DNA from: Chryseobacterium indologenes
GTDB taxonomy: Bacteria > Bacteroidota > Bacteroidia > Flavobacteriales > Weeksellaceae
Length of the DNA: 64,000 nt
Direction of reading: 5' to 3'
Assembly: GCA_001013295.1 (NCBI GenBank)
Contig: LAZY01000014.1
Location: 1-64,000, forward strand
Notes under the pieces: model-generated
What the model was told of the DNA's origin: nothing
The model's input: the letters and a program-made list of their open reading frames with translations, nothing else
Database searches by the model: none
Part shown: in pieces, positions 52,604-60,883 of the stretch
Numbering within the stretch: the first letter of the stretch is position 1
How the letters are laid out: every line of letters begins with the position of its first letter
Made by a program: the position numbers and the translations under genes

Positions 52604-53445
52604 AAAAATATGCTGTACTTAGTATGGATGTGGAGGATTGGTTCCACCTGGACTATTTTACAAAAGAAGACTGTGATCAGAGCCAATCTACTTTAGACGG
52701 TTTAGATATTTATTTGGATATTTTAGATCAATATGGTATTAAAACTACTTTTTTTATTGTAGGAGAGCTTGTAGAGGTTTTACAAGATAAGATTAAGATT
52801 ATTAAAGAGAAAGGCCATGAAATCTGCCTTCATTCATATGCCCACAAGAGACCTCTTCAACTGAGTCTTGATGAATTCAGAAAAGATACCGTGGAAGGAA
52901 TGAATTCATTCAAAAAATTCACAGGACTTGAAGTGGATGGCTATAGAGCTCCATGCTTTAGTTTAGACAGAGATCGTTTGGAGATTTTAAGAGAGCTTGG
53001 TTTTACCTTTGATTCCAGTAAAATAAAATTTGATGCTCATGATCTCTATGGAAGGATTAATCTTGATGATTTTGAAGAATTTAATCCTACCATATACAAA
53101 CAAGGTCCGTTTTATGAATTCGAAGCTTCCACTGTCGAAGTATTTGGGAAAAATTTACCGGTTTCAGGTGGAGGGTATTTAAGGATCTTCCCTTGGGGAC
53201 TTACCAAAATGCTTTTGAATAAATATTTCAAAAAGAATCAGCATTACTTCTTTTATATACATCCATTCGAATTCTCCAGAAATTATAATATTATAGTTCC
53301 TGAAAATACAGACTTCAAAACGAAGATCAGATTTAATCAGGGAAGAAAAAGTGTTGAAAATAAAATGCACAAACTTATTAAACTGTTAAAAGAGAATAAT
53401 TATGAGTTTGTTACATTTAATCAAATAATTAAAAATGAAAGCTAA
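52600..53445 (+). CDS. NodB-type polysaccharide deacetylase
   Basis: A 281-residue carbohydrate esterase 4-type protein. MDVEDWFH near the N-terminus holds the metal Asp residues, HSYAHK the histidine ligands, and YRAPCFSL the next motif. The C-terminal part (SGGGYLRIFPWG, HPFEF) resembles DUF3473 found in exopolysaccharide deacetylases. It has no signal peptide, so it would act in the cytoplasm on a nucleotide- or lipid-linked sugar, before export. It overlaps the formyltransferase gene (4 bases) and the next gene (11 bases). Confidence 0.85.
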   Translation: MKKYAVLSMDVEDWFHLDYFTKEDCDQSQSTLDGLDIYLDILDQYGIKTTFFIVGELVEVLQDKIKIIKEKGHEICLHSYAHKRPLQLSLDEFRKDTVEGMNSFKKFTGLEVDGYRAPCFSLDRDRLEILRELGFTFDSSKIKFDAHDLYGRINLDDFEEFNPTIYKQGPFYEFEASTVEVFGKNLPVSGGGYLRIFPWGLTKMLLNKYFKKNQHYFFYIHPFEFSRNYNIIVPENTDFKTKIRFNQGRKSVENKMHKLIKLLKENNYEFVTFNQIIKNES

Positions 53446-54268
53446 ACTTCTTTTGACAGGAGCAAGTGGCTTTATAGGCTCTCAATTGCACAAAGCCCTG
53501 GCTTCAGAATTTGAAGTAACTGCTCTTGCTTCAACGGAAACAAACGGACATGTTGCTCTTAATCTTTTGAACGAAAAAGATTGTAAAGATTTTTTTGAAG
53601 ATAAAAAGTTTGACTTTATTATCCATGCAGCAGCTATAGCGCATGGTAAGAAAAAAGGAAGTACAATGGGAGTAGGGGAGGCTAATATTCTGATGACAAA
53701 GAATATTTTTAATACTTTGGATACCCAAAATACAACGGTTATTTTTCTAAGCTCCGTTTCTGTATATAGTTTTAAAAATAACAAAGAAATAACTTCAGTG
53801 AAGGATGCGCCCATTCCCGTTACGGAATATGGTGAAAGTAAATTGGCATGTGAGAAGCTGTTGAAGGATAAAAAAACTAAATCGCTTCATATTTTGAGAC
53901 TAGCTCCGGTATATACTGAAAATGATTTGAAAGATTTAGGTAAAAGAGTTTTTCTTCCCGTGTTGAAAACCCCATTTTTTACCAAGCAGGAAAGAATCTA
54001 TTCATTGTGCCATGTTGATCAGGTTGTTAAAGCGGTAATTGCTTCAATGAATTCCAATCAGGATTCATTAATGATTGTAAAAGATCCGAAAGATCATACT
54101 CAGAAAGATTTATTGTCTTTTTTTAATATAGAAAAACCTAAAATGGTTATCAATAGGAATATTGCTAGCCCTATATTTTTTATATTGAGTTTAATTCCTG
54201 TTTCAAAGTCTAATATGATCAGGGATATGTTCACCAAGCTGTTTTATTCAGTTCGATATACTAATTAA
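53435..54268 (+). CDS. SDR nucleotide-sugar reductase/epimerase (WbpV-like)
   Basis: A 277-residue extended SDR enzyme. TGASGFIGSQL binds the dinucleotide; the Ser and YxxxK active site is in LSSVSVYS and YGESK. It lies directly before a WbpL/WecA-like initiating transferase, as wbpV lies before wbpL in Pseudomonas. The likely reaction is reduction of UDP-4-keto-6-deoxy-GlcNAc (from the PglF/WbpM-like enzyme) to UDP-QuiNAc or UDP-FucNAc. The hydrophobic C-terminal region (IFFILSLIPV) is odd for the family. Confidence 0.8.
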   Translation: MKAKLLLTGASGFIGSQLHKALASEFEVTALASTETNGHVALNLLNEKDCKDFFEDKKFDFIIHAAAIAHGKKKGSTMGVGEANILMTKNIFNTLDTQNTTVIFLSSVSVYSFKNNKEITSVKDAPIPVTEYGESKLACEKLLKDKKTKSLHILRLAPVYTENDLKDLGKRVFLPVLKTPFFTKQERIYSLCHVDQVVKAVIASMNSNQDSLMIVKDPKDHTQKDLLSFFNIEKPKMVINRNIASPIFFILSLIPVSKSNMIRDMFTKLFYSVRYTN

Positions 54269-54278
54269 ATTAATTTTG

Positions 54279-55250
54279 ATGAGTAACTTTATTTATGTCG
54301 TGATATTCATATTGTTGTTGTTAGCTGAGTTGATTTATTTCAAAATAGCAGATAAATACAACATTATAGATAAACCCAACCATAGAAGTGCCCATACACA
54401 GGTTACTTTAAGAGGGGGAGGAATTATATTTCCTATTGCTTTTATACTTTTTTGTCTCTTTAATTTTAATGAGGCGATACAGGAATACTGGACTTTTGGT
54501 CTGGGGCTTTTAGCGATCTGTACCATTAGCTTTATAGATGATGTTAAGACATTATCCAATAAAATAAGACTATCCGTACACCTTATTGCGGTTGTTTTAC
54601 TTTTGTATTTTACAGGTGCATTTGAGCTGATGCCTTTCTGGATATGGCCCATTCTTTTTATCATGATTATAGGAACACTGAATGCCTATAATTTTATGGA
54701 TGGGATCAATGGGATGACAGGATTGTATAGCTTGACGACGCTTTGTTCTCTTGTTTATATCAATAGAGAAATTGTTCAGTTTACAGAGAACAATTTTATA
54801 TACTATCCGCTGTTGGCATGTCTTGTATTTCTGTTTTTTAACTTTAGAAAAAAAGCAAAATGCTTTGCAGGAGATGTGGGAAGTATGGGGATTGGTTTTT
54901 GGGTGATAGGACTTATTACTTTGTTGATCATGAAGACTCAGGATTATAAGTATATTCTGTTGCTGTCCATTTATGGGATGGAAGTAGTTTTGACGATCAT
55001 GGAAAGACTATTGCTTAAAGAAAATATTTTCGAGGCCCACAGAAGGCATTTATATCAGCTTTTTGCCAATGAAAAAAAAGTATCACACCTGTTAATTAGC
55101 TTTATATATGCTCTTTTTCAGCTGATCATAAATATTCTCCTGATAAAATCATCATTGCCGGTTTGGATGAACATTCTTATCATATTCTTACCTGTAGGCG
55201 GATTGTATTTAGCATTAAAATGGAACATCAAAAAACAATATAATCTCTGA
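54279..55250 (+). CDS. WecA/WbpL-family initiating sugar-1-phosphate transferase
   Basis: A 323-residue polytopic PNPT-family transferase with ~10 membrane segments. Family motifs are NHRSAHTQVTLRGGGIIF, the FIDDVKTLS acidic motif, NAYNFMDGINGMTG, FAGDVGSMGIGFW and the histidine motif AHRRHLYQ. It transfers a HexNAc-1-phosphate from UDP to undecaprenyl phosphate, starting repeat-unit synthesis. The ATG at 54279 follows an in-frame TTG at 54276. Its donor is likely the 6-deoxy sugar from the preceding enzyme. Confidence 0.92.
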   Translation: MSNFIYVVIFILLLLAELIYFKIADKYNIIDKPNHRSAHTQVTLRGGGIIFPIAFILFCLFNFNEAIQEYWTFGLGLLAICTISFIDDVKTLSNKIRLSVHLIAVVLLLYFTGAFELMPFWIWPILFIMIIGTLNAYNFMDGINGMTGLYSLTTLCSLVYINREIVQFTENNFIYYPLLACLVFLFFNFRKKAKCFAGDVGSMGIGFWVIGLITLLIMKTQDYKYILLLSIYGMEVVLTIMERLLLKENIFEAHRRHLYQLFANEKKVSHLLISFIYALFQLIINILLIKSSLPVWMNILIIFLPVGGLYLALKWNIKKQYNL

Positions 55251-55270
55251 AAACTTTTTAGAAATACGTC

Positions 55271-55816
55271 ATGAAAATTAAAGAAACCCCGCTTAAAGAT
55301 TGCTACATCATAGAACCCACTGTTTTTGAAGACGAGAGAGGGTACTTTTTTGAAAAGTTCAACGAAAAAAGATTTGAAGAACTTACCGGAATGAATGGCC
55401 ATTTTGTACAGGACAATATTTCCAAATCTTCTTATGGAGTACTGAGAGGTCTTCACTTGCAGAAAGGAGAACATGCACAGGCAAAGCTTGTATCATGTCT
55501 TGAGGGAAGCGTATGGGATATTGCGGTAGACCTTAGAGAAGATTCTCCTACATTTGGAAAATGGTTCGGAATTGAGCTTACCGCTGAAAATAAATTACAA
55601 CTGTATGTGCCGAGAGGCTTTGGTCATGGATTTTCAGTTCTGAGTACTCATGCTGTATTTTCTTACAAATGTGATAATTTTTATAACAAAGAATCCGAAG
55701 GCAGTGTGAGGTTCAATGATCCGGATCTCAATATAGACTGGAAGATCGATGATAAAGATGCTGTGCTTTCAGAGAAAGATCAGAATGCACCGAGCTTCAA
55801 AGAAAAAAACTTTTAA
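55271..55816 (+). CDS. rfbC: dTDP-4-dehydrorhamnose 3,5-epimerase
   Basis: A 181-residue cupin-fold enzyme. GVLRGLHLQKGEHAQAKLVSCLEGSVWDIAVDLR contains the active-site histidine and the VPRGFGHGFSVLS stretch is typical of RmlC. It converts dTDP-4-keto-6-deoxyglucose to the rhamno form for dTDP-L-rhamnose. The other rhamnose genes (rfbA, rfbB, rfbD) are not in this window, so they must lie elsewhere. It is the last gene of the polysaccharide locus, with a strong terminator following. Confidence 0.93.
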   Translation: MKIKETPLKDCYIIEPTVFEDERGYFFEKFNEKRFEELTGMNGHFVQDNISKSSYGVLRGLHLQKGEHAQAKLVSCLEGSVWDIAVDLREDSPTFGKWFGIELTAENKLQLYVPRGFGHGFSVLSTHAVFSYKCDNFYNKESEGSVRFNDPDLNIDWKIDDKDAVLSEKDQNAPSFKEKNF

Positions 55817-55828
55817 AGAATGTCCTTG

Positions 55829-55860
55829 AAAACCACTTTTATAAAGTGGTTTTTTATTTT
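55829..55860 (+). terminator. Terminator of the polysaccharide locus
   Basis: A perfect 11-bp stem, AAAACCACTTT (55829-55839) with AAAGTGGTTTT (55843-55853), has a 3-base loop and is followed by a T-rich run to 55860. Confidence 0.9.
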
Positions 55861-55884
55861 TTAATCTAACTCTTTAATATTTTG

Positions 55885-55892
55885 TATCTTTG
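55885..55892 (+). promoter_or_regulatory. -7 box for rimO
   Basis: TATCTTTG followed by CA, matching TAnnTTTG, 19 bases before the ATG at 55912. It excludes a TTG start at 55882, which lies within the promoter. Confidence 0.6.
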
Positions 55893-55911
55893 CAGACTCA
55901 AAATCAAAACG

Positions 55912-57213
55912 ATGCGTACAAAATCTGTAGGGAAGAAGAAAATCAATGTAGTCACTCTTGGATGTTCCAAGAATGTATATGATTCTGAAGTATTAATGAG
56001 CCAGCTGAAAGCCAATGGCAAAGAAGTGGTTCACGAAGACCGTGGGGACATTGTGGTCATCAATACCTGTGGATTTATTGATAATGCCAAAGAAGAGTCT
56101 ATCAATACCATCCTTGATTATGTAGAGGCCAAGAACAGAGGGGAGGTAGAAAAAGTATTTGTTACAGGATGTCTTTCAGAAAGATATAAGCCGGATTTGG
56201 TAAAAGAAATTCCGGATGTAGATCAGTATTTTGGAACAAGAGACCTTCCGATGTTGTTGAAACATCTTGGTGCTGACTACAAACATGAATTGGTGGGAGA
56301 AAGGATGACAACTACTCCAAAACATTATGCATACCTTAAAATTTCAGAAGGTTGCGACAGACCATGTTCCTTCTGTGCAATTCCTTTGATGAGAGGAGGG
56401 CACGTTTCAACTCCTATCGAGAAACTGGTTACTGAAGCTCAGAAACTGGCGAAAAAGGGAACCAAAGAACTTATTCTTATTGCACAGGACCTTACGTATT
56501 ACGGATTGGACATCTATAAAAAGAGAGCATTGGGTGATCTTTTGAAAGAACTTGTAAAAGTAGAAGGAGTAGAATGGATCCGTCTTCACTATGCTTTCCC
56601 GAGCGGATTCCCGGAAGATGTTCTGGATATTATCCGTGAAGAACCTAAAGTATGTAATTATATAGATATTCCTCTTCAGCACATCAATTCTGATCTGTTG
56701 AAATCGATGAAGAGAGGAACTACCCATGAAAAAACAGATGCTCTGTTAGGAAAATTCAGAGAAAAAGTTCCGGATATGGCCATCAGAACTACGCTTATCG
56801 TAGGCTATCCTGGAGAAACAGAAGAAAGATTCCAGGAACTTAAAGATTGGGTAAGAGAGCAGAAATTCGATAGACTGGGATGCTTTACCTATTCTCATGA
56901 AGAGAATACAACAGCCTATGTATTGGAAGATGATATTCCACAGGAGGTAAAAGAGGCAAGAGTAGAGGAGATCATGGAGCTTCAGTCTCAGATTTCGTGG
57001 GAAAAGAATCAGGAGAAGATCGGAAAAGTCTTCAGATGTATCTTTGACCGTAAAGAAGGAAACTATTTTATCGGAAGAACAGAATACGATTCTCCGGATG
57101 TAGATAACACTGTTTTGGTTTCTGCTGAAGACACTTATATCTCTATAGGAGAGTTTGCAGAGGTCAGAATTACTTCCGCTGAAGAATTTGACTTATATGG
57201 AGAATTGGTCTAA
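55912..57213 (+). CDS. rimO: Ribosomal protein S12 methylthiotransferase
   Basis: A 433-residue radical-SAM enzyme that methylthiolates an aspartate of ribosomal protein S12. An N-terminal UPF0004 domain carries three cluster cysteines (LGCSKN, NTCGFI, TGCLSERY). The radical-SAM CxxxCxxC is in CDRPCSFCAIP, and the C-terminal TRAM domain ends IRTSAEEFDLYGELV-like. RimO rather than MiaB is indicated by GCSKN and the FGTRD (PDVDQYFGTRDLP) region. It stands alone after the polysaccharide locus. Confidence 0.95.
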   Translation: MRTKSVGKKKINVVTLGCSKNVYDSEVLMSQLKANGKEVVHEDRGDIVVINTCGFIDNAKEESINTILDYVEAKNRGEVEKVFVTGCLSERYKPDLVKEIPDVDQYFGTRDLPMLLKHLGADYKHELVGERMTTTPKHYAYLKISEGCDRPCSFCAIPLMRGGHVSTPIEKLVTEAQKLAKKGTKELILIAQDLTYYGLDIYKKRALGDLLKELVKVEGVEWIRLHYAFPSGFPEDVLDIIREEPKVCNYIDIPLQHINSDLLKSMKRGTTHEKTDALLGKFREKVPDMAIRTTLIVGYPGETEERFQELKDWVREQKFDRLGCFTYSHEENTTAYVLEDDIPQEVKEARVEEIMELQSQISWEKNQEKIGKVFRCIFDRKEGNYFIGRTEYDSPDVDNTVLVSAEDTYISIGEFAEVRITSAEEFDLYGELV

Positions 57214-57394
57214 ATATAAAGACCTATTAATCAGAATAGAAAGAATCTGAAAAAATAAGAAATTAAGTAAATTTAACATTACTTATATTTAGCTTGAATA
57301 TTTTTATGTAACTGAAAACCAAAGAGTTGTTTTTAATCAATAAGGGTTTCTCTAATTTTTTTTGGTAAAGTATTTAAATTATAAAATTAAGTGT

Positions 57395-57402
57395 TAAATT
57401 TG
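57395..57402 (+). promoter_or_regulatory. -7 box in the 373-base gap after rimO
   Basis: TAAATTTG followed by CAGC, matching TAnnTTTG. It would give the secreted-protein gene at 57587 a leader of about 175 bases. The rest of the gap (57214-57586) is A/T rich and shows no other gene. Confidence 0.5.
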
Positions 57403-57586
57403 CAGCATAAGCAATATTTTTAAAATATGTACTTTCAATAAGTTATTTATTGAAATGAGGCTGAAAGTTCAGAAAATAAATATTTTTTCGCCCGTTTTAG
57501 TTTCAGAATGATAATCACAAGTTGAGATACATTTTTTCCCTTAAAATATTGATGAAAAAAAATGTAATTAAAATCTTTAAAAACTT

Positions 57587-58336
57587 ATGAAAAAATTTTT
57601 ATTAACAGCGACCATGCTGGTTTGCTTTACGGCAATTTCCAAGGCTCAGCAGGGGCGAGTGGGGATTAACACAACCACACCTGCCACAACTTTAGACGTA
57701 GTAGCAGATGCTACCAATACTTCTAAACCTGATGCCTTACTAGTCCCTCGTTTGACAAGAGCTCAGCTGACAGCTAAAGATGCAGCTTATGTTGCTGCCC
57801 AAAACGGTGCTCTTGCTTTCGTTACAACTATTGATGGTACTGCAAGTGCTAAAACTACAAACATTACTGCTGTAGGCTTCTATTACTATGACTCTCCATC
57901 CACTACTTGGAAAGCTTTAGGTGGAGGTGCTTCAGTTGATACCAGTATCTATGTTGGTGATGGTACTTTAACAAGCCCAAGAACCGTTAATCAGGCGAAC
58001 AATAACCTGACATTTACTACGGGTACAACAGGTCAGTTTATCGTAAACGGATCAAACAACCTGAAAGGTGCTCAGTATACAAACATCAGAGTGGAAACTA
58101 ATGCGAATTTTACTACTCAGCCTGGTGATTATATGGTTCATTATGCTGCAACTGGTTCCGGAGGTACTGTAACTCTTCCTTCTGCTGTTACAGAAGTAGG
58201 ACGTGAATTATGTTTTTTTGCAGAAACTGCTACTCTAAATACAGGAGCTTTAGGTAATGGAGCAAATGTACAGCCAGGATTAGGAACTTGTATTATTTCA
58301 AATGGTACAATCTGGATAACTAAAAACTCATTCTAA
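57587..58336 (+). CDS. Secreted protein with VGINTTTP motif
   Basis: A 249-residue exported protein. The signal peptide MKKFLLTATMLVCFTAISKA is cleaved before QQGRVGINTTTPATTLDVVA. This VGI-TTTP-LDV motif marks a large set of Flavobacteriia surface proteins that resemble tail-fibre or trimeric adhesin stalks. The remainder is Thr/Asn/Gly-rich beta structure, with a C-terminal region GREL(CF)FFAETA... to TIWITKNSF resembling viral-fibre-like domains. No type IX secretion C-terminal domain is obvious. It is paired with the next gene (7-base gap). Confidence 0.75.
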   Translation: MKKFLLTATMLVCFTAISKAQQGRVGINTTTPATTLDVVADATNTSKPDALLVPRLTRAQLTAKDAAYVAAQNGALAFVTTIDGTASAKTTNITAVGFYYYDSPSTTWKALGGGASVDTSIYVGDGTLTSPRTVNQANNNLTFTTGTTGQFIVNGSNNLKGAQYTNIRVETNANFTTQPGDYMVHYAATGSGGTVTLPSAVTEVGRELCFFAETATLNTGALGNGANVQPGLGTCIISNGTIWITKNSF

Positions 58337-58346
58337 ATATTTAATG

Positions 58347-59054
58347 ATGAAAAACATATTTATAACAATTCTATCTGTTGCTAGTATCTCTCTATCTGCA
58401 CAATTAAGAAATAACTTAACTCCTGCAAACGGAGCAATTACTTCAACTACAGCGTTTTTAGATGCTTCATCATCTATCACTTGGAATGGTGCCAATAATA
58501 ATGGTAAAGGTCTGGTTTTTCCAAGAACAGACTTGGTGGCAATGACGACTTTGGTTGCTCCAGGAAATGGTAGTGCTGCCCTTTTCCCTACCCGATTAGA
58601 TGGTATGATCGTTTATAATACAGCGACCGGAACAGCAGGTACCGGGACAGCGGGAGTTTCCGTTGCACCAGGGTTTTATTACTATGATAATAAATCAGCT
58701 ACTCTTAATGGAGGTACATGGAAACCTTTTACAGCAAATCCAAAAGAAAATATTCTAACTACGGAAACTACGACATTGAGACAGTTAAACGGCTCGCAAG
58801 TGTATGCTATCAAAGGATCTTTCAATGCTAACGGAACTTCAACAGCTCCTACCAGTTATACAAATGCGGTAATTATTCCTTCTACAGGAAGTTTATACAG
58901 CATCACTATTTATCAGGCTGGAACTAACAATGTTTATGCTAACAGTGTTTATTCTTATGATAAAACTACTGGTAACTTTATTACTGGTTCTCCAAGCATA
59001 TCTGTTGTTTACCCTTCTGGTACCTATGATTATGTGGTAGAATATACTAGATAA
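58347..59054 (+). CDS. Secreted hypothetical protein
   Basis: A 235-residue exported protein with signal peptide MKNIFITILSVASISLSAQ. It shares the layout of its neighbour: an early LDASSSITWNGANNNGKGLVFPRTDL segment, a SALFPTRLDGMIVYNT segment and a GFYYYDN segment matching GFYYYDS in the protein before it. The two are probably distant paralogues. The alternative ATG at 58344 is directly adjacent. A strong terminator follows. Function is unknown; a surface structural role is a guess. Confidence 0.65.
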   Translation: MKNIFITILSVASISLSAQLRNNLTPANGAITSTTAFLDASSSITWNGANNNGKGLVFPRTDLVAMTTLVAPGNGSAALFPTRLDGMIVYNTATGTAGTGTAGVSVAPGFYYYDNKSATLNGGTWKPFTANPKENILTTETTTLRQLNGSQVYAIKGSFNANGTSTAPTSYTNAVIIPSTGSLYSITIYQAGTNNVYANSVYSYDKTTGNFITGSPSISVVYPSGTYDYVVEYTR

Positions 59055-59081
59055 TATTTTATTTAATTATATATTATAAAG

Positions 59082-59110
59082 AAACCAATGAGCAATCATT
59101 GGTTTTTTCT
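59082..59110 (+). terminator. Terminator of the two secreted-protein genes
   Basis: AAACCAATGA (59082-59091) and TCATTGGTTT (59096-59105) form a perfect 10-bp stem with a 4-base loop and a T run to about 59110. Confidence 0.9.
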
Positions 59111-59829
59111 TTTAAAGAAGATAATGTTTTCGGGTAATAAAAGTACTTTTGGGCAAGTCATTTGTAAATAAGTTTCCATACATCATGGGAATGCTCAAAA
59201 ACGCCCTTTACTTTAAAATCAAGATTTATCATAAAGTGGGCAACCTAAAAGAAAATTGGATAGCATTAAGCTATTGATGGAACTATATTCTTATGAGGCC
59301 ATAATTTAAGGTTTATAGTATCTTATAAGCTCCTGATTTTGATAAAAATGCAGAAAATAATTTTTAAGGCATAATATTTTCATAGGTAATAAAAAATAGA
59401 TTTGTGGTTTATTTTGAGAAGTTGAATCTGATTTTTGAGGTAACATAAACCGCTTTGTTCATTTTAACAAAATAAATGGATGTTAAAATTACTTCAATGA
59501 TCTTATTATATTACCTTAAATGTCTTCTGTAGGTAACTTTACCCGGGATTGACATCTTAAGATTTTTATTTTTTTGATTTGATTTTTGACTTTTATTTTA
59601 ACTTTTGTGTTTTTGTAATATATTGATAATCAATAATTTATTTATTTCGTTTTTTTGAATTATGCACAAATTAGTTAAATATATTAACTTTTTAGCTATT
59701 TTTTTAACACTTTTTAACAGTGTGGTTCAAAATCCCTATTCATAGGGAGTTACAGTGGTTGTTAACAAATTTTTAAACTTTTATTAACGGTTTTTAACAT
59801 ATCGAGTAGGGACTTCTAAAGATTCCTGA
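59111..59829. other. Long non-coding region upstream of the RlpA-like gene
   Basis: No gene is seen in this 719-base stretch. Its 3' part (59684-59798) holds TTAAC words in T-tracts spaced by multiples of ten bases, and a CCCTAT-TC-ATAGGG palindrome at 59734-59747. The 5' part is plain A/T-rich sequence. Confidence 0.5.
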
Positions 59830-59837
59830 TACTTTTG
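59830..59837 (+). promoter_or_regulatory. -7 box for the RlpA-like gene
   Basis: TACTTTTG matches TAnnTTTG; it lies 27 bases before the ATG at 59865. No clear TTG is seen upstream, but a phased T-tract region lies directly above it. Confidence 0.55.
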
Positions 59838-59864
59838 CCCTGTCAAAACCAATAAAAGTTCAAA

Positions 59865-60236
59865 ATGATGAAAAGATTCATTCTCGTAATCATAATGATG
59901 ATTTCAACCTTAGGTATTTACTCTTTTACAGCAAATGCCTTAGATGCGAAAAAAACAAGTTATGCATCGTACTACCACGATAAATTTAACGGTAGAAAAA
60001 CCGCTAGCGGAGAAATCTTTGATAACTCAAAGTTTACTGCAGCAAACAGAACGCTTCCATTTGGAACAAACGTTAAGGTAACAAACCTTAAAAATGGTAA
60101 AGAAGTAATAGTGAGAATTAATGACAGAGGACCTTACCATTCATCAAGATCTTTAGACATGTCTAAAGCTGCGTTCGATGAGATCGGAGATATCAATCAC
60201 GGTACAATTCCGGTCGAATATGAAATTGTCGACTAA
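59865..60236 (+). CDS. RlpA-like double-psi beta-barrel protein
   Basis: A 123-residue exported protein. A signal peptide (about residues 1-25, ending TANA) is followed by the RlpA-like double-psi beta-barrel: ASYYHDKFNGRKTASGEIFDNSKFTAANRTLPFGTNVKVTNLKNGKEVIVRINDRGPY and the DMSKAAFDEIG stretch. RlpA proteins act on denuded peptidoglycan as lytic transglycosylases or bind it near the septum. This is a minimal form, with no SPOR domain and no lipobox. The start could also be ATG 59868. It is transcribed alone. Confidence 0.9.
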   Translation: MMKRFILVIIMMISTLGIYSFTANALDAKKTSYASYYHDKFNGRKTASGEIFDNSKFTAANRTLPFGTNVKVTNLKNGKEVIVRINDRGPYHSSRSLDMSKAAFDEIGDINHGTIPVEYEIVD

Positions 60237-60253
60237 ATTTATGATTTAAATTA

Positions 60254-60289
60254 AAAAAGCCAGCTGATTCAGCTGGCTTTTTGTTTTTG
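60254..60289 (+). terminator. Terminator of the RlpA-like gene
   Basis: A perfect 13-bp stem (60254-60266 with 60270-60282; core AAAAGCCAGCTG) has a 3-base loop and is followed by a T-rich tail. Confidence 0.93.
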
Positions 60290-60364
60290 TATTGATGACG
60301 GAAGATATGATCCAGGATCATACTCAAAAGCTGTGGTAAAACAATTGAATACCGATTGATTATT

Positions 60365-60559
60365 CTACATTTTATAGACGTAAAGAATTAGTGATTCGAA
60401 TACTTTATTTTGGGCAGCTAAGTAATGCAATTTCTTTGCTGATGAAGCTTTGTGACTATGCGCTCGCTTCTTCAGATCGATTGAAAATCGATCCATTCTT
60501 AGCTCACTTAAAATAAAGCGTACACAAACATGAAGCTTTGCGTGAAACCCTATCTCCAA
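60365..60559. repeat. Possible interspersed palindromic element
   Basis: This part of a 647-base gap (60237-60883) contains the perfect repeat GATCGATT (60475-60482) / AATCGATC (60486-60493) in its middle, with ATGAAGCTTTG words on both sides (about 60442 and 60529). A 64-codon open frame on the minus strand covers it, but its product looks like translated repeat sequence, not a real protein. The rest of the gap shows nothing. Confidence 0.4.
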
Positions 60560-60883
60560 AACTGTTGATTCTAATTGATAAAGAACATAACATTTTTTCT
60601 ATTCAGATGAACTCAATTTTTTGCTTGGTCCACAACCTTTGATACTGATCCGTGATGCTCCTTTGGATATGGAATACCTCTCTTATCTTTGTAATGAATA
60701 ATCTCTAGCAGATTTTACAGATAATTCAGATTTCATTACCATAGTTTATCCCCTCACTTTTTCATTCCGGAAGAATCTCCAACAATGCATAGAAATTCTA
60801 AAAAAAGATAATTCCTGAATGAAAGGACTGATGAAAAACCAGGGGAGTTCTGTTTTCCTAATTTAGAATAACAGAACCTCTTT

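Noticed and set aside
55882..55911. TTG at 55882 as the rimO start
   Set aside because: It overlaps the TATCTTTG promoter box; the ATG at 55912 gives a normal N-terminus.
57587..59054. Phage tail-fibre genes marking a prophage
   Set aside because: Both proteins have Sec signal peptides and there are no other phage genes. The VGINTTTP motif is common in chromosomal flavobacterial surface proteins.
60841..60883. A terminator for xth (GTTCTGTT/AACAGAAC, 60847-60877)
   Set aside because: The stem is good, but on the minus strand the T run begins eight bases after it, and the better T run is on the plus strand, where no gene needs it. Left unassigned.
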